Of a DNA stretch of 64,000 nucleotides, positions 35,931 to 47,019 are shown in pieces. The translations under genes were made by a program, and so were the position numbers. Within the stretch, counting starts at the first letter, position 1, and every line of letters starts with the position of its first letter. The notes beneath the pieces were generated by a model. It was not told the DNA's origin and searched no databases. It worked only from the letters and a program-made list of their open reading frames with translations. The DNA is taken from NCBI GenBank assembly GCA_019916065.1, contig CM034237.1, positions 1,178,001 through 1,242,000 on the forward strand, written 5' to 3'. The stretch is from Vitellaria paradoxa. Taxonomy: Eukaryota; Streptophyta; Magnoliopsida; Ericales; Sapotaceae.

Positions 35931-36423
35931 TGTTAGTTTAAAATTAAATTTACACGTAATAATTTAATTAAATATGTAGGATCTTGATCTTCATAATATT
36001 CACATATATTGCCTACTTACATAATATTAATTAAGAACGCGTACCTTGAGCCATTGCTATGAAAAATCTGAATGCGGAAGTTACCTCAAAATTATGTTTT
36101 TGAATCTTCTCCTTTCACAAAAATAAAACCCTTTGGAAATTAGGGTTTTTCCCTCTTGCCCTATAAACCCTAATGTGTTGTAATTTTAATGTGTATGAAT
36201 TGATGGAATTCATTCACTATTTATAGGGAAAGAGATGACTCAATTTCCTATTTAGTCATTTAATTTCTACTGTCCATCAAAGTAGGATATGGTTAGGAAA
36301 TTAACTCACAATCTTTTGCCAATAATAACTTTCTAAATAATTCCTTATCAAATTTAGATTCTTTTATGGACCACTTTAATTAGGAAACTAATTATGGGAA
36401 TTAAATATTAATTAATTCCAACA
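35931..36423 (-). repeat. 3' LTR of the copia element
   Basis: 493 bp, nearly identical to 41946-42438. Its outer edge follows GACCC, and the inner edge is ...TTCCAACA on the plus strand. Just inside, the minus strand reads purine-rich CCAAGTAAGAGAC before TGTTGG, a modest polypurine tract. Confidence 0.9.
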
Positions 36424-36814
36424 GTCTCTTACTTGGTCCGTATAATAATCCTACAATCATAATTTGATATAGGAAACATGAGGCGCGCAATAACATTAGA
36501 AAAGTCATCTTAATGGCTTACTTTAATCAAATAAAATATTAACAAGAGTTATGGCGGTTCCATATTAATTCAAGAGCATAATTCCTTCCATGTACTACGA
36601 CATCAACAATTTATTTAACAAGGTCTATAAGGTGAGTTATCGTTAATGGTCCCATAATGTCTTTATAAAAGACTATTTCTGTCACATTAAACAAATCACA
36701 TGCATGTAAACAAATATCATAAGACAGAAATGTGTAAATTCAGAAAATCTTCAATAGATATCAAAATCATAATGTCAAATAAACAAGCACTAAGCAATCC
36801 ATAAATTAATTAAT

Positions 36815-39800
36815 TTATTTGTTATTCTCAAGACCCATCTTTTCAGCATGTTGCATAAATGTCTTTGGAGATAGTCCTTTCGTAAGTGGATCTGTTATAT
36901 TAACACTCGTACTAATGTGTTCAATTGACACTCGTTGTTTTTGAACTTCTTCTTTAACAGATAGGTATTTTAACTCAATGTGCTTAACTGCCTTAGTATA
37001 CCTATCATTCTTCGAAAAGAAAAATTGCTGCAACATTATCACAATAAATTTTCAAGGGCTTAGAAATAGAATCCATAATTCCTAACCCTGAAATAAAATT
37101 TCGCAGCCACAATCCATGATTTGTAGCCTCAAAGCAGGCAACGAACTCAGCTTCCATAGTGGATGATGCAATAATACTCTGCTTAGCACTTTTCCATGAA
37201 ACAGCCCCTCCTGCAAGGAGAAAAACATAACCAAAAGTGCTCTTCCTGCTATCAACACATCCTCCAAAGTCTGCGTCTGAATAACCAATCACCTCAAGGT
37301 GATCAGACCTCCTAAATGTGAACATGTAATCTTTTGTCCCTTGCAAGTATCTTAAAACTTTCTTTGCAGCTTTTCAATGATCAAGTCCTGGGTTACTTTG
37401 GTATCTGCCTAACATCCCAACAGCAAAACTAATATCCGGCCTGGTGCAAACCTGTGCATACATCAAGCTCTCAACAATAGAAGCGTAAGGAATATCTATC
37501 ATACCTTTACGTTCCAATTCATTTTGAGGACATTGACTTAAGCTAAACTTATCCCCTTTTTGAATTGGGACAATAGTGGAACCACAATTATTCATATTAA
37601 ATCTTTCTAAAACTTTTTTAATGTAGGCTTTCTGAGACAATCCCAACAATCCACGTGATCTATCACAAAAGATGCCTCTCCCATATCCTTCATTTCAAAG
37701 TTTTTTGAAAGAAAAACTTTAGTTTCCTGTAGTAAACCAAAGTCACTGCTGGCTATAAGTAAGTCATCAACATACAGTACTAAAAACAAAAATTTGCTCC
37801 CACTAGTCTTCAGGTATATACACCGATCAACAGTGTTTTCCTTAAACCTAAATGAAGTAATAGTATCATGAAACTTAAGATACCATTGTCGGGAAGCCTG
37901 TTTAAGTCCATATATCGACTTCTTTAACAAACAGACCATGTTTTCCTTTCCTTCTTTTATGAAGCCTTCTGGTTGTGTCATATAGACTTCTTCTTCTAAA
38001 CTCCTATTTAAGAAGGCCATCTTTACATCCATCTGGTGCAGCTCTAAATCAAAATGAGCTACCAGTGCTAAAATGATTCTCAAATAGTCCTTCTTTGATA
38101 CAGGAGAGAAGGTCTCATTATAATCAATGCCTTCACGTTGATTAAAACCTTTAGCTACAAGTCTAGCTTTATGTCGTTCGATATTACCCTTAGAATCGCG
38201 TTTGGTTTTAAAAACCCATTTACACCCGACCCTTTTATGTCCTTCAGGCAATTCAACTAACTCCCAGACTTTATTATAGTCCATATATTTTATTTCATCA
38301 TTCATGGCATCAATCCATTTAGTAGAATCATTACTATTAATGGCTTCCGAATAGTTAATCGGATCATCAGTATCCCCAACATTATACTCAGATTCTTGTA
38401 AATATACCACATAGTCATCCGAAATAGCAGGTTTCCTATTTCTAAGAGATCTTCTTAATGCTACCTCTTGTGACTCATCTATAATAGGGTCAGTGGTTAC
38501 AGTCTCATTATGGGAATCATTAGATTGCTGATCATTCATTTGTTGTTCATTATTGTTGATTATATCAACATTATTAGGAACAACAGGACTGTTATGAATC
38601 AGAGGTAAGGGAACTTGTACCCTGATTTCTTGAATGATTACATCCCTAACTTTACCACTCCCACTAATTTCACCATTCTCAATGAATCTGACATTTTCGG
38701 TTTCAACAATTCTTGTGTTATGGTTAGGATAATAAAATATATATCCTTTTGATTTTTCTGGATACCCAATAAAGAAACAAGTAATTGTTCTTGGATCTAG
38801 TTTCTTTTCATGTGGATTATAAATTCTTGCTTCTGTTGGGCAACCCCAAACATGGAAATGCCTTAAACTAAGTTTCCATCCTTTCCACAGTTCAAAAGGG
38901 GTCTTTGAAACTGCTTTACTAGGGACCCTATTTAAGACATACACAGCAGTTTTAAGAGCATGCATCCACAAGGATATAAGTAATCTTGTATTACTCATCA
39001 TACTCCTAACCATATCTATAAGGGTACGATTGCGCCTTTCGGCTACACTATTCTGCCAAGGTTCACCTGGCATTGTGTATTGTGCGCAAATACCTAAACG
39101 TTCAAGGAGTTTAGCAAAAGGTCCAGGGCACTGCCCTGTTTCATCATACCTACCATAAAATTCACCACCACGATCAGATCTAATGATTTTACCTTTTACC
39201 TAATTGTCTTTCAACCTCAGTTATGTATATTTCAACGACATTAACAGACTGAGATTTTTATCATGCAACAAATATAGGTAGCAGTAACGTGAAAAATTAT
39301 CAATAAAGGTAATGAAATATTTTTCTCCACCAAAAGATGGAACATCAAAAGGTCCACATATGTCTGTATGTATTATTTATAGAAGCTGGGTACTTCTTGT
39401 GGCTCATTTCTTTGTATGTTTGGTTTGTTTACCTTTAATACAATCCACACACACATCAAGATCAGCCCAATCCAGTTTTGAGAGAATTCCTTCTTTTATT
39501 AATCTCTCCATTCTTTTTCTGGATATGTGCCCTAATCTTTTATGCCACAAGTAAGATGAATGCTCATCAGATGAGCCACGTTTGGTTCCAACATTATGAT
39601 GCAGAGTGAGGAGAGATTCAGAAAAAGAGGGTTCAAGATTAATTTGATATAAGCCATTCACCAAAATTCCAGAACCAACAAGACAAGAATTCTTAAATAA
39701 ACTGAAAGTGTTATTATTGAATTCAAATGAAAAACCACTAGTAGCAAGTATTGACAACGAAATCAAGTTCCGAGAAATGGAAGGGACATAAAGTGTATCA

Positions 39801-40279
39801 GCTAAATCTAAGCAAAATCCAGAATCCAAAAGTAAGCGAAAGGTTCCAATGGTTTCAACTGGGGCTCTTGCTCGATTTCCCATGAAAAGAAAAGCTTCAT
39901 TTGGTTTTGTGGTTCGAGTTGTAGGGTATCCCTGCATCGAGTTTGAAACATGAGTGCTTGAACCAGAATCAATCCACCAAGTATTAGAAGGAACATCAAT
40001 TAGGTTTGATTCGAAACATACTAAAGCCATAAGCTTACCTTTCTTTTCAAACCATACTTTGCGTTTCAGGCAATCTTTCTGAAAATGTCCACTCTTTTTA
40101 CAGAAGTGACACTTTACACCTTTTTCCTTCTTAGAGGCAGATTGATTAGAATCATCCAGCTTGGATTGGCTACGCTTAATGCCTTTTCCAGCTTTCTTCT
40201 TTCCAGCTCCTCCTTTCACCATCAAATGCGCGACGTGACCATTCTGTTGCTTAATCCTTCCTTCTTCTTGGACCAACAT
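36815..40279 (-). pseudogene. copia pol: protease, integrase, reverse transcriptase, RNase H, with frameshifts
   Basis: Minus-strand pieces in order: zinc knuckle CHFCKKSGHFQKDC, protease site WWIDSGSSTHVSNS, integrase HHCC start (HKRLGHISRKRM..CVDCIKGKQTK), integrase core end (WQNSVAERRNRTLIDMVRSM), reverse transcriptase (KWVFKTKRDSKG; FLVLYVDDLLIASS), and RNase H (SDADFGGCVDSRKS; SSTMEAEFVACFEA). Frameshifts or stops separate the pieces near 39400, 39070, 37610, 37370 and 37030, so the element cannot move by its own proteins. Confidence 0.9.
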
Positions 40280-40372
40280 ACTTTGCAGCTCATTTACATT
40301 CCACTTATCCTTAATAGTGTTGTAATTGATCTGAAAAGGTCCATATTCTGGAGGTAAAGAGTTTAGGACAAA

Positions 40373-40840
40373 CTAAACGAGAAAAGACTCATCCACAGTC
40401 ATGCCTAAAGTCCTTAATTTTGCAGCTAGATTGGTCATTTCAATAATATGTTCATTCATGGTACGGGTACCATCAAAACGCATAGTGGTTAATTCAGCCA
40501 TAAGTTTTCCAGCAAGTGATTTATCAGCAGATCGAAAACGTTCCTTAACATTGTTAAGATATTCCTTAGCATATTTCATCTCAGGGAGAGATGTTTTAAT
40601 GTTTGCAGCAATGGTCATGCGTAAAAACATTAGGCTCAGTCTGTTGGATCTAAACCATGTCATATAAGTGGCCTCTTCAGTCTCAATGCTTTCATCAGTA
40701 ATAGCAGCAAGTTCATCAACGAGAACCCCCAAACTAAACTGGACTTGCTCATGCCACGTAGAGAAATTAGTACTATCAAATTTGGGGATGTTTAAAGCTT
40801 GGGAATGAAGTGCAACAGGATTTGTAACTGCAATTTTATA
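40373..40840 (-). pseudogene. copia gag, interrupted
   Basis: A minus-strand frame contains the gag-type segments VALHSQALNIPKFDSTNFST, YMTWFRSNRLSLMFLRMTIA and MNEHIIEMTNLAAKLRTLGM. An in-frame TAG at about 40373 interrupts it; the frame then continues with FVLNSLPPEYGPFQINYNT toward the zinc knuckle. The capsid-like gag is therefore not translatable in full. Confidence 0.8.
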
Positions 40841-41089
40841 TGCTCACATGTTAATTTCATTTATAACAACACATAAATAACAATTATGCAAGAGAATAAA
40901 AGTTGTTGATATTTAAGAACATTTAATTGGGTGCTACAATAATAAAATAAAAATATGGCGTCTGTGGATGTCCATAATTTTTTAATAAAATAATTTATCA
41001 CTCCATAATAATTATTCAATTAATATAATTGGACATGTGGTCAACCAAATTATATAACTGAATAAACAATAATTAAAATATCAACAATT

Positions 41090-41580
41090 CAATATTCACT
41101 ACTATATCTGGGCCTGTGGGCAACCAAAATATAGATGTATGAATAAAATTTTAAAGATATAATATTCATAACAATAGATTAAAGAAACACTGTGGTGAAT
41201 ATTTAATCTAATCATACTATGAATATTAAAATCAAGTATCATCATAAATTTAATATTCACAATGTAGATTGGAGTACTGTGGTGAACACCAAACCATTTG
41301 TAACATGAATATTAAATAAATATATATTAGCCATCCAATATTCACTACCATATTTAGGCCTGTGGGCAACCAAAAACATACATGGTATGAATAATATTTA
41401 ATAATCTAATATTCATAACAATAGATTAAAAGACACTGAGAATATTTAATCTAATCATAATATGAATATTAGAATTAAATATAATCATAAATTTAATATT
41501 CACAATAATGGATTGGAATACTGTGATTAACACCAAACCATTTATAATGTGAATATTAGAATCAATAATAATGGCTAAAA
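41090..41580 (-). repeat. Duplicated leader of the copia element, two copies, period about 246 bp
   Basis: Two adjacent imperfect copies begin CAATATTCACTAC (41090 and 41336). They share GGCCTGTGGGCAACCAAA, ATAACAATAGATTAAA and CACCAAACCATTT in the same order. They lie between the primer binding site and gag. Confidence 0.8.
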
Positions 41581-41828
41581 TAATTAATTTACTTATTTTA
41601 ACCATTAAAATAATAACTGTCACCAGATCGAGAGTCTGAATCTCAATATAAGGGTTTCAGTGCTTCTAAATTATTACTAAACTTAAATCCAAAGATAAAT
41701 GTATACACTAACCCGTAAGTACATATTCAAAAATCAAAATTATACATTCTCAGAGGACAACCCACGCAAAGGTGATCACCAGGAGCCTTTGAAGTGCATT
41801 AAATCAATGAAAATTAAAATTTTATTTA

Positions 41829-41864
<36 letters not shown>

Positions 41865-41931
41865 CGAAACATAAAGATTCAATTAAAGGCTTGTAACAAT
41901 ATAATGGAAAATTATGAGATCATAAACTTGA

Positions 41932-41943
41932 GCTCTGATACCA
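41932..41943 (-). promoter_or_regulatory. Primer binding site of the copia element (initiator tRNA-Met type)
   Basis: The minus strand reads TGGTATCAGAGC two bases inside the LTR. This is the standard plant copia site complementary to the 3' end of initiator methionine tRNA. Confidence 0.9.
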
Positions 41944-41945
41944 CA

Positions 41946-42438
41946 TGTTAGTTTAAAATTAAATTTTCACGTAATAATTTAATTAAATATGTAGGATCTT
42001 GATCTTCATAATATTCACATATATTGCCTACTTACATAATATTAATTAAGAACGCGTACCTTGAGCCATTGCTATGAAAAATCTGAATGCGGAAGCTACC
42101 TCAAAATTATGTTCTTGAATCTTCTCATTTCACAAAAATAAAACCCTTTGGAAATTAGGGTTTCTCCCTCTTGCCCTATAAACCCTAATGTGTTGTAATT
42201 TTAATGTGTATGAATTGATGGAATTCATTCACTATTTATAGGGAGAGAGAGGACCCAATTTCCTATTTAGTCATTTAATCTCTACCGTCCATCAAAGTAG
42301 GATATTGTTAGGAAATTAACTCACAATCTTTTGCCAATAATAACTTTCTAAATAATTCCTTATCAAATTTAGATTCTTATATGGACCACTTTAATTAGAA
42401 AACTAATTATAAAAATTAAATATTAATTAATTCCAACA
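41946..42438 (-). repeat. 5' LTR of the copia element
   Basis: 493 bp starting TGTTGG and ending AACA when read on the minus strand. Its inner edge is followed by the primer binding site, and its outer edge by the GACCC target duplicate. Confidence 0.9.
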
Positions 42439-42443
42439 GACCC

Positions 42444-45400
42444 TACTTCCCTTTCTTGTGAACTGAGGATGAAGCAACAATGTTTAACTAAAGCGTAAAA
42501 GTGAAAAAGAACTTGCAAAAACTGTATTGTTTTTCTGGGTTTGTCTGTTTGGTTACTTTCTCTAGTACCGAAAACCTTAATCTTCTTTTAAAGAAATTCC
42601 CCCCTTTTTATTAGTATTATTATTAGTTTTTATGTAGAGAGAAAACTTGAAATTGTGGTGTCCGAGGAATTATGAGTTTTAAATAAAAAGTCGAAATTTA
42701 AGGTTTTACATGTTAAGAAGTTGTGATATAATGTGTGTTTGGAATGGTAGAAAAGTAGTAAAAATTAATAAAATTATATTTTTGTAATTCGTGTAGTGTA
42801 ATAAAATATTAAATTTCTTTAGAGATTTTTAGATTTTTTTTTTGGGTGGAATTTAGTTCTCCAAGAGAAGTTATAACGGCGAAAGATAAATAAATACAGT
42901 TTTTATTTTTATTTCTTTACATACCAAAGGGTAGTTCTCTTTAATTTTGTTCTGGCGCTGTCTTGATTGGTAAAATGGGTGGGTTGGTGATAGGTTTAAA
43001 CGAATTGGAGGTTAAATGGGTATAATCTAAATCTACTCATTTAAAAAGCGGGTTGAATATGGACAAGTTGAATGAGGTTATTTCAAATCTATGAACTTAT
43101 GTCCAACTTATTTACTTATGATCTAATTTATTTTTTCTAAAAAAATTAAAAATTTATTTCAAGTAATGTGTGTATATATATATATATATATAAATACATC
43201 AATATTTATTTTAATTAATATAATATTATACATATTTTATAATATTATATATTATATTTACATTTTTCAATTAATTTCAAATTTGTATAAACTAATTTAT
43301 TTTTTTTATTCAATTTTAAATCAACAATTCTCTCTCTTTTAATTTATTCATTTTTAATATTATTTTTTTAATTTTAGTACCTTATCCATTTTTGTTGTAT
43401 TATATTAAAATCGTTTATTTTATTTAACTATTTTGTTAAAATACAACTATTTTTAATAAATAATATAACTAAATTATTAATTAATTGATTTAATTAACTA
43501 AATTATAATTCGTTAAATAAAATTAATTAACTGTAATTAATTAAAGGAATTAATAAATAAGAAAATATATTATTTAATAATTAGTAATTTAATTAATTTC
43601 ATAATTTAATCGAATATATATATTTATTTAATTAATAATTAATAGAATATATTAGTCAATAATTAATAATTTAATTAATGATAAAATTAATTAAAATAAA
43701 TTAACTAAATTAATATAAAATATATTTTATTAATTATTTATAATATATAATATAATTAAATTAATATGAAATATATTTTAGTGAATTATTTGGGCAAAAG
43801 AATATAATTAGACTAAATTACAGAAACTTCTTGTAAATATTAAAATAATTATAGAAACCTCTCTTAGCCATTTAAACTTATTAAGGCATTTATGTTATTT
43901 TACTGTAACATCCTAACGGCGTTAGGGAGATCTAAGTGCTATAAACATTAGAAAATAAGAACGATAAGTGTAAGGTTCAGATGATTGAGGTAGATCACTG
44001 TAATTAGTCTAATGTTTAGTAAATTTAGGTGTAATATTTACCTTATTTTTTATTTGAAAACGTCACGTGCATATATACATTATTATATTTTTTTTATTTA
44101 TTTGGATGGGAAGGGGTCAGCGCTCAGAATCCTATCCCTGGGGATTGCTTAGATGACATTTTTCCAATTGCTTAATTATTGGTAACAATTAATGAGAGAA
44201 GTTATTTTCATTTTTAATTTTTTCTCCATCTTATATAAATTTTTTACAGATTTTTTTTTTCACTTTGATGGATTTTAGGTGCGACATCCGTGATTTTTTT
44301 TTACTTATATATTTAATAATTACTTAAATTTTTAATTGTTACGCTACTGTGGTAGAAAAACTTAGGTGGCATTTGATTATTTGATTATTTTTTATTTTTA
44401 TTTTTATTTTATGTGTTAAAAATTTTAAAACAAAAAAATAGAAAATATTTTATTTCCCTTATTTTGAGATTTTTTTTATTTTTTATTAAAAACTCTCAAA
44501 ACTATTTTTTATCATTTTTCATTTTCATTTTATGTGTAAACTCATTTTTTGTTTTCGAAAATAAATTTTGAAAACACAAGTAATCAAATGAGTTTTGAGC
44601 TATTTTTCTTACTTTCAAAAGTACAAAATGAAAAATGAGATCAAAACAAAAAATAAAAAATAAAAACAGAAATAAAAAATAAAAAAATAAATCAAATAAC
44701 ACCTTAATTTATTTAATTTAATTGTGTTAATTTTGATATTATTTAAATTGTCTTTAATTCAAATAAGTTTTAATTTGAATTAATTTAATTAATAATTAAT
44801 TACATTAAATTGATTGAGGATTATTATGACAAAGTGGTTATGTGTTGTGCTAGTAATGTGTGTGTGTGTGTGTGGGCGCGCGCGTGTAGGGATATATAGA
44901 TGGTTGGGGAGTGTGCTAGTGGAATAGCGTTGCATGGCTTGTAATGGAAAAAAAAAATAAAAAAAAAATTAATAATGATATAAAAAAAATGCGAAGTGGG
45001 CAAATCATTAGCTGGCAAGCATAGGAAAAAGAATATAATATTAAAACATACTCAATCTAATATTTAAACGAGAGAAATGAGTTGGGGCGGTGGGGTTGCC
45101 TTGAATGGAAAGTAGGGGAGAGGGAGACACGTGTGCAGTTTAGACTCTTGTTTGCGTTGATGAAAAATAACAAAAAAGTGACAATTTTTAATTATATTTT
45201 ATTATAATTTTTAATCCATTGAAATTAAAATAAAATATTTTTTCATAATAATTTTTTTCTATATCTTTTATTATTTTATTCAATATTTATTGAATTTTCT
45301 TTTCTTACATGTACGTATGCTATGTTTGACTCAATAATTTGTCACGGGAAGAAGAATAAGATATAAATGTAAAATCCTTCCCTTGTTTCGATTGTGACAG

Positions 45401-45627
45401 AGAATACAATAAATTTATTAAATTAAATTAAAAAATAATATATCGATGAATATTTTTGTATTCTTATATTTTCAAATCTATTTAAATGACGGTGTATATT
45501 TGAAATTTTACATTTTCTTTTTTTTATCTTTATTTATTTTTTTTTATTTTTCACTTTTCTCACTAATTTTTTCTCTAAATAAAACTTCAATAAATTTATA
45601 TTTTTCTTTTTGTAATATCTTTTACTA

Positions 45628-45659
<32 letters not shown>

Positions 45660-45780
45660 GAGTGTGCGCATGTAATAATAGTAATAAAAATGATAAATGT
45701 ATTTCTCTATTAATTTTATCCACTCGACGTTATTATTTTTCATTAAATTATTGTGTCGTGGTAGAAATTAGTGGCGGAGT
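42444..45780. other. TFIIE-alpha 3' flank, then AT-rich intergenic DNA
   Basis: The first about 150 bp continue the interrupted 3' UTR of TFIIE-alpha (the target-site duplicate is at 42439-42443). Beyond that it is AT-rich with microsatellites: (TA)n near 43160, (GT)n followed by (GC)n at 44858-44885, and (TA)n at 45636-45658. No gene is recognised. Confidence 0.55.
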
Positions 45781-45809
45781 GAAAATATCTCCAGTAACTT
45801 TTCATATTA

Positions 45810-45935
45810 ATATGGTGTATGTTAGCTGATTTGGGTCCGAAGGCAGCAGAGGGTTGCATTGCTGAAGCATGCCAGCTGTTTAGTACTGTATATATGTGGG
45901 TGTGTGCTGTTTGGGCTCAAATAAATCAAAATAGA
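45810..45935 (+). pseudogene. Decayed paralogue of the defensin-like exon 2
   Basis: TTAATATGGTGTATG..AGC.GATTTGGG.. at 45810-45835 closely matches the intron end and exon start of the defensin-like gene 1 kb downstream (46830-46855). The frame begins DLGPKAAEGCIAEACQ, parallel to the DLGGPMVAEGMCILGEGC of the intact gene, then loses the cysteine pattern. No first exon was found. It reads as a tandem duplicate gene remnant. Confidence 0.6.
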
Positions 45936-46352
45936 AAATTAAAAAATTAAGAATAATAGATTATTAAGCGTTTTGAAAATAAATTAATAAAATATTTGAA
46001 TAATAAAATTTTTTAACTACTTCATCAATTTTTTAGAGAAAAAAATTATTCAAATAATTTTTTTTTACGTCCGTCAGAATAGTTTTATGTCAAAATTTAT
46101 TGAAAATCGTTGAAAAGATTCTAAAATTTATAAAAAAAAAATTACTAAGATTTGTGAAATTTTATTGAGAGTTGAAAAAAATTTATTAAAGTTTGTAAAA
46201 TATTATTAAAATATATAAATATATATAAATTTATAAAAATTTCATAAGATACGAGATGTGTAAAATATATTAAAAAATTTTAATGTGTCAAACACACCCT
46301 TATTAATTACTAATGATAGTTAACTGACCTTGCCAGCTGCGATTGTCCAAGC

Positions 46353-46360
46353 TATAAATA
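46353..46360 (+). promoter_or_regulatory. TATA box of the defensin-like gene
   Basis: TATAAATA lies about 120 bp before the ATG, within GCTATAAATAGCAG. The distance leaves room for a transcription start near 46385 and a CT-rich leader. Confidence 0.6.
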
Positions 46361-46403
46361 GCAGTTAGAGATGAAGAAAACCAAACAAACCTCCTTCCAT
46401 TTG

Positions 46404-46407
<4 letters not shown>

Positions 46408-46452
<45 letters not shown>
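46408..46452 (+). repeat. (CT)n microsatellite in the 5' UTR of the defensin-like gene
   Basis: About 22 CT dinucleotides sit between the TATA box and the ATG. CT tracts in this position are common in plant leaders, and the length is probably polymorphic. Confidence 0.9.
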
Positions 46453-46454
<2 letters not shown>

Positions 46455-46476
46455 CAAAACATTAATTAGTCTGAAG

Positions 46477-47019
46477 ATGGAGCGTTCAATGCGTCTGGTT
46501 TCAACAGTTCTGTTCGTCCTAACGCTGCCCATGTCGACCAGTTTGTTCTCTCTCTGTAAAATTACTTTTTTCGTTAATTTTTTTAAGTAAACAGGCAGTT
46601 TTTATTTAAATGGATAAAAATTTTTTATTTTTTTTATAAATACGATTAACACGTTTGAAAATTATTATTTTTTAAAAAAATAAATTTTGATAAAAAAAAT
46701 TCATATAAGACAAAAAAGAAATTATAAAAAAAAAATTGAATAACTTTTTCGAGAAACAAACTAACCCTTAGTGGTTTCCTTGAAAGCGCGCGCGCGTAGA
46801 GTAGTGAAGTAGTGGTAATTCTTTTTATTAATATGGTGTATGCTAGCAGATTTGGGGGGTCCGATGGTAGCAGAGGGGATGTGCATCCTCGGTGAAGGAT
46901 GCATGCCGTGGAGTGGTGTAGACTGCGCTTCTTGCTGCCAATCTCATGGCTTCCATGGTCGCTACTGCTCACCCTCCGGAGGCGGGCTCATTCTGACCCG
47001 TTCGTGCATCTGCGACTAA
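46477..47019 (+). CDS. Defensin-like cysteine-rich secreted peptide, two exons
   Basis: Exon 1 is 46477-46540 and exon 2 about 46847-47019; a phase-1 GT-AG intron joins them into a 78-residue precursor. Residues 1-20 (MERSMRLVSTVLFVLTLPMS) are a signal peptide. The segment GPMVAEG then resembles the end of plant defensin pre-regions. The mature part has eight cysteines, with the defensin core CASCCQSHGFHGRYC and a final CIC, matching the C-x3-C, GFHGxxC and C-x-C spacing of gamma-thionin defensins. Two oddities: an extra Cys inside the C-x3-C helix, and no C-terminal eighth canonical Cys, because a stop follows CICD at once. The family is secreted and often antifungal or used in signalling; no function can be assigned to this member. 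TATA box, CT leader, splice sites and frame are all intact. The acceptor could also be three bases further on (46850). Confidence 0.7.

Larger units (their letters stand above)
35931..42438 (-). mobile_element. Ty1/copia LTR retrotransposon, complete ends, decayed coding region
   Basis: 6508 bp with two 493-bp LTRs, each TG...CA, a perfect 5-bp target duplication GACCC (35926-35930 and 42439-42443), and a primer binding site inside the right LTR, which sets the orientation as minus. Order from the 5' LTR: leader, gag, protease/zinc knuckle, integrase, reverse transcriptase, RNase H. This is the copia order. By eye I count about 16 differences between the LTRs (about 3%), so insertion is fairly recent. 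It lies about 100 bp downstream of the TFIIE-alpha stop codon, antisense to it, probably inside its 3' UTR. Confidence 0.95.

Noticed and set aside
39312..40357. Plus-strand frames over the copia element
   Set aside because: Shadows of the minus-strand gag-pol region.
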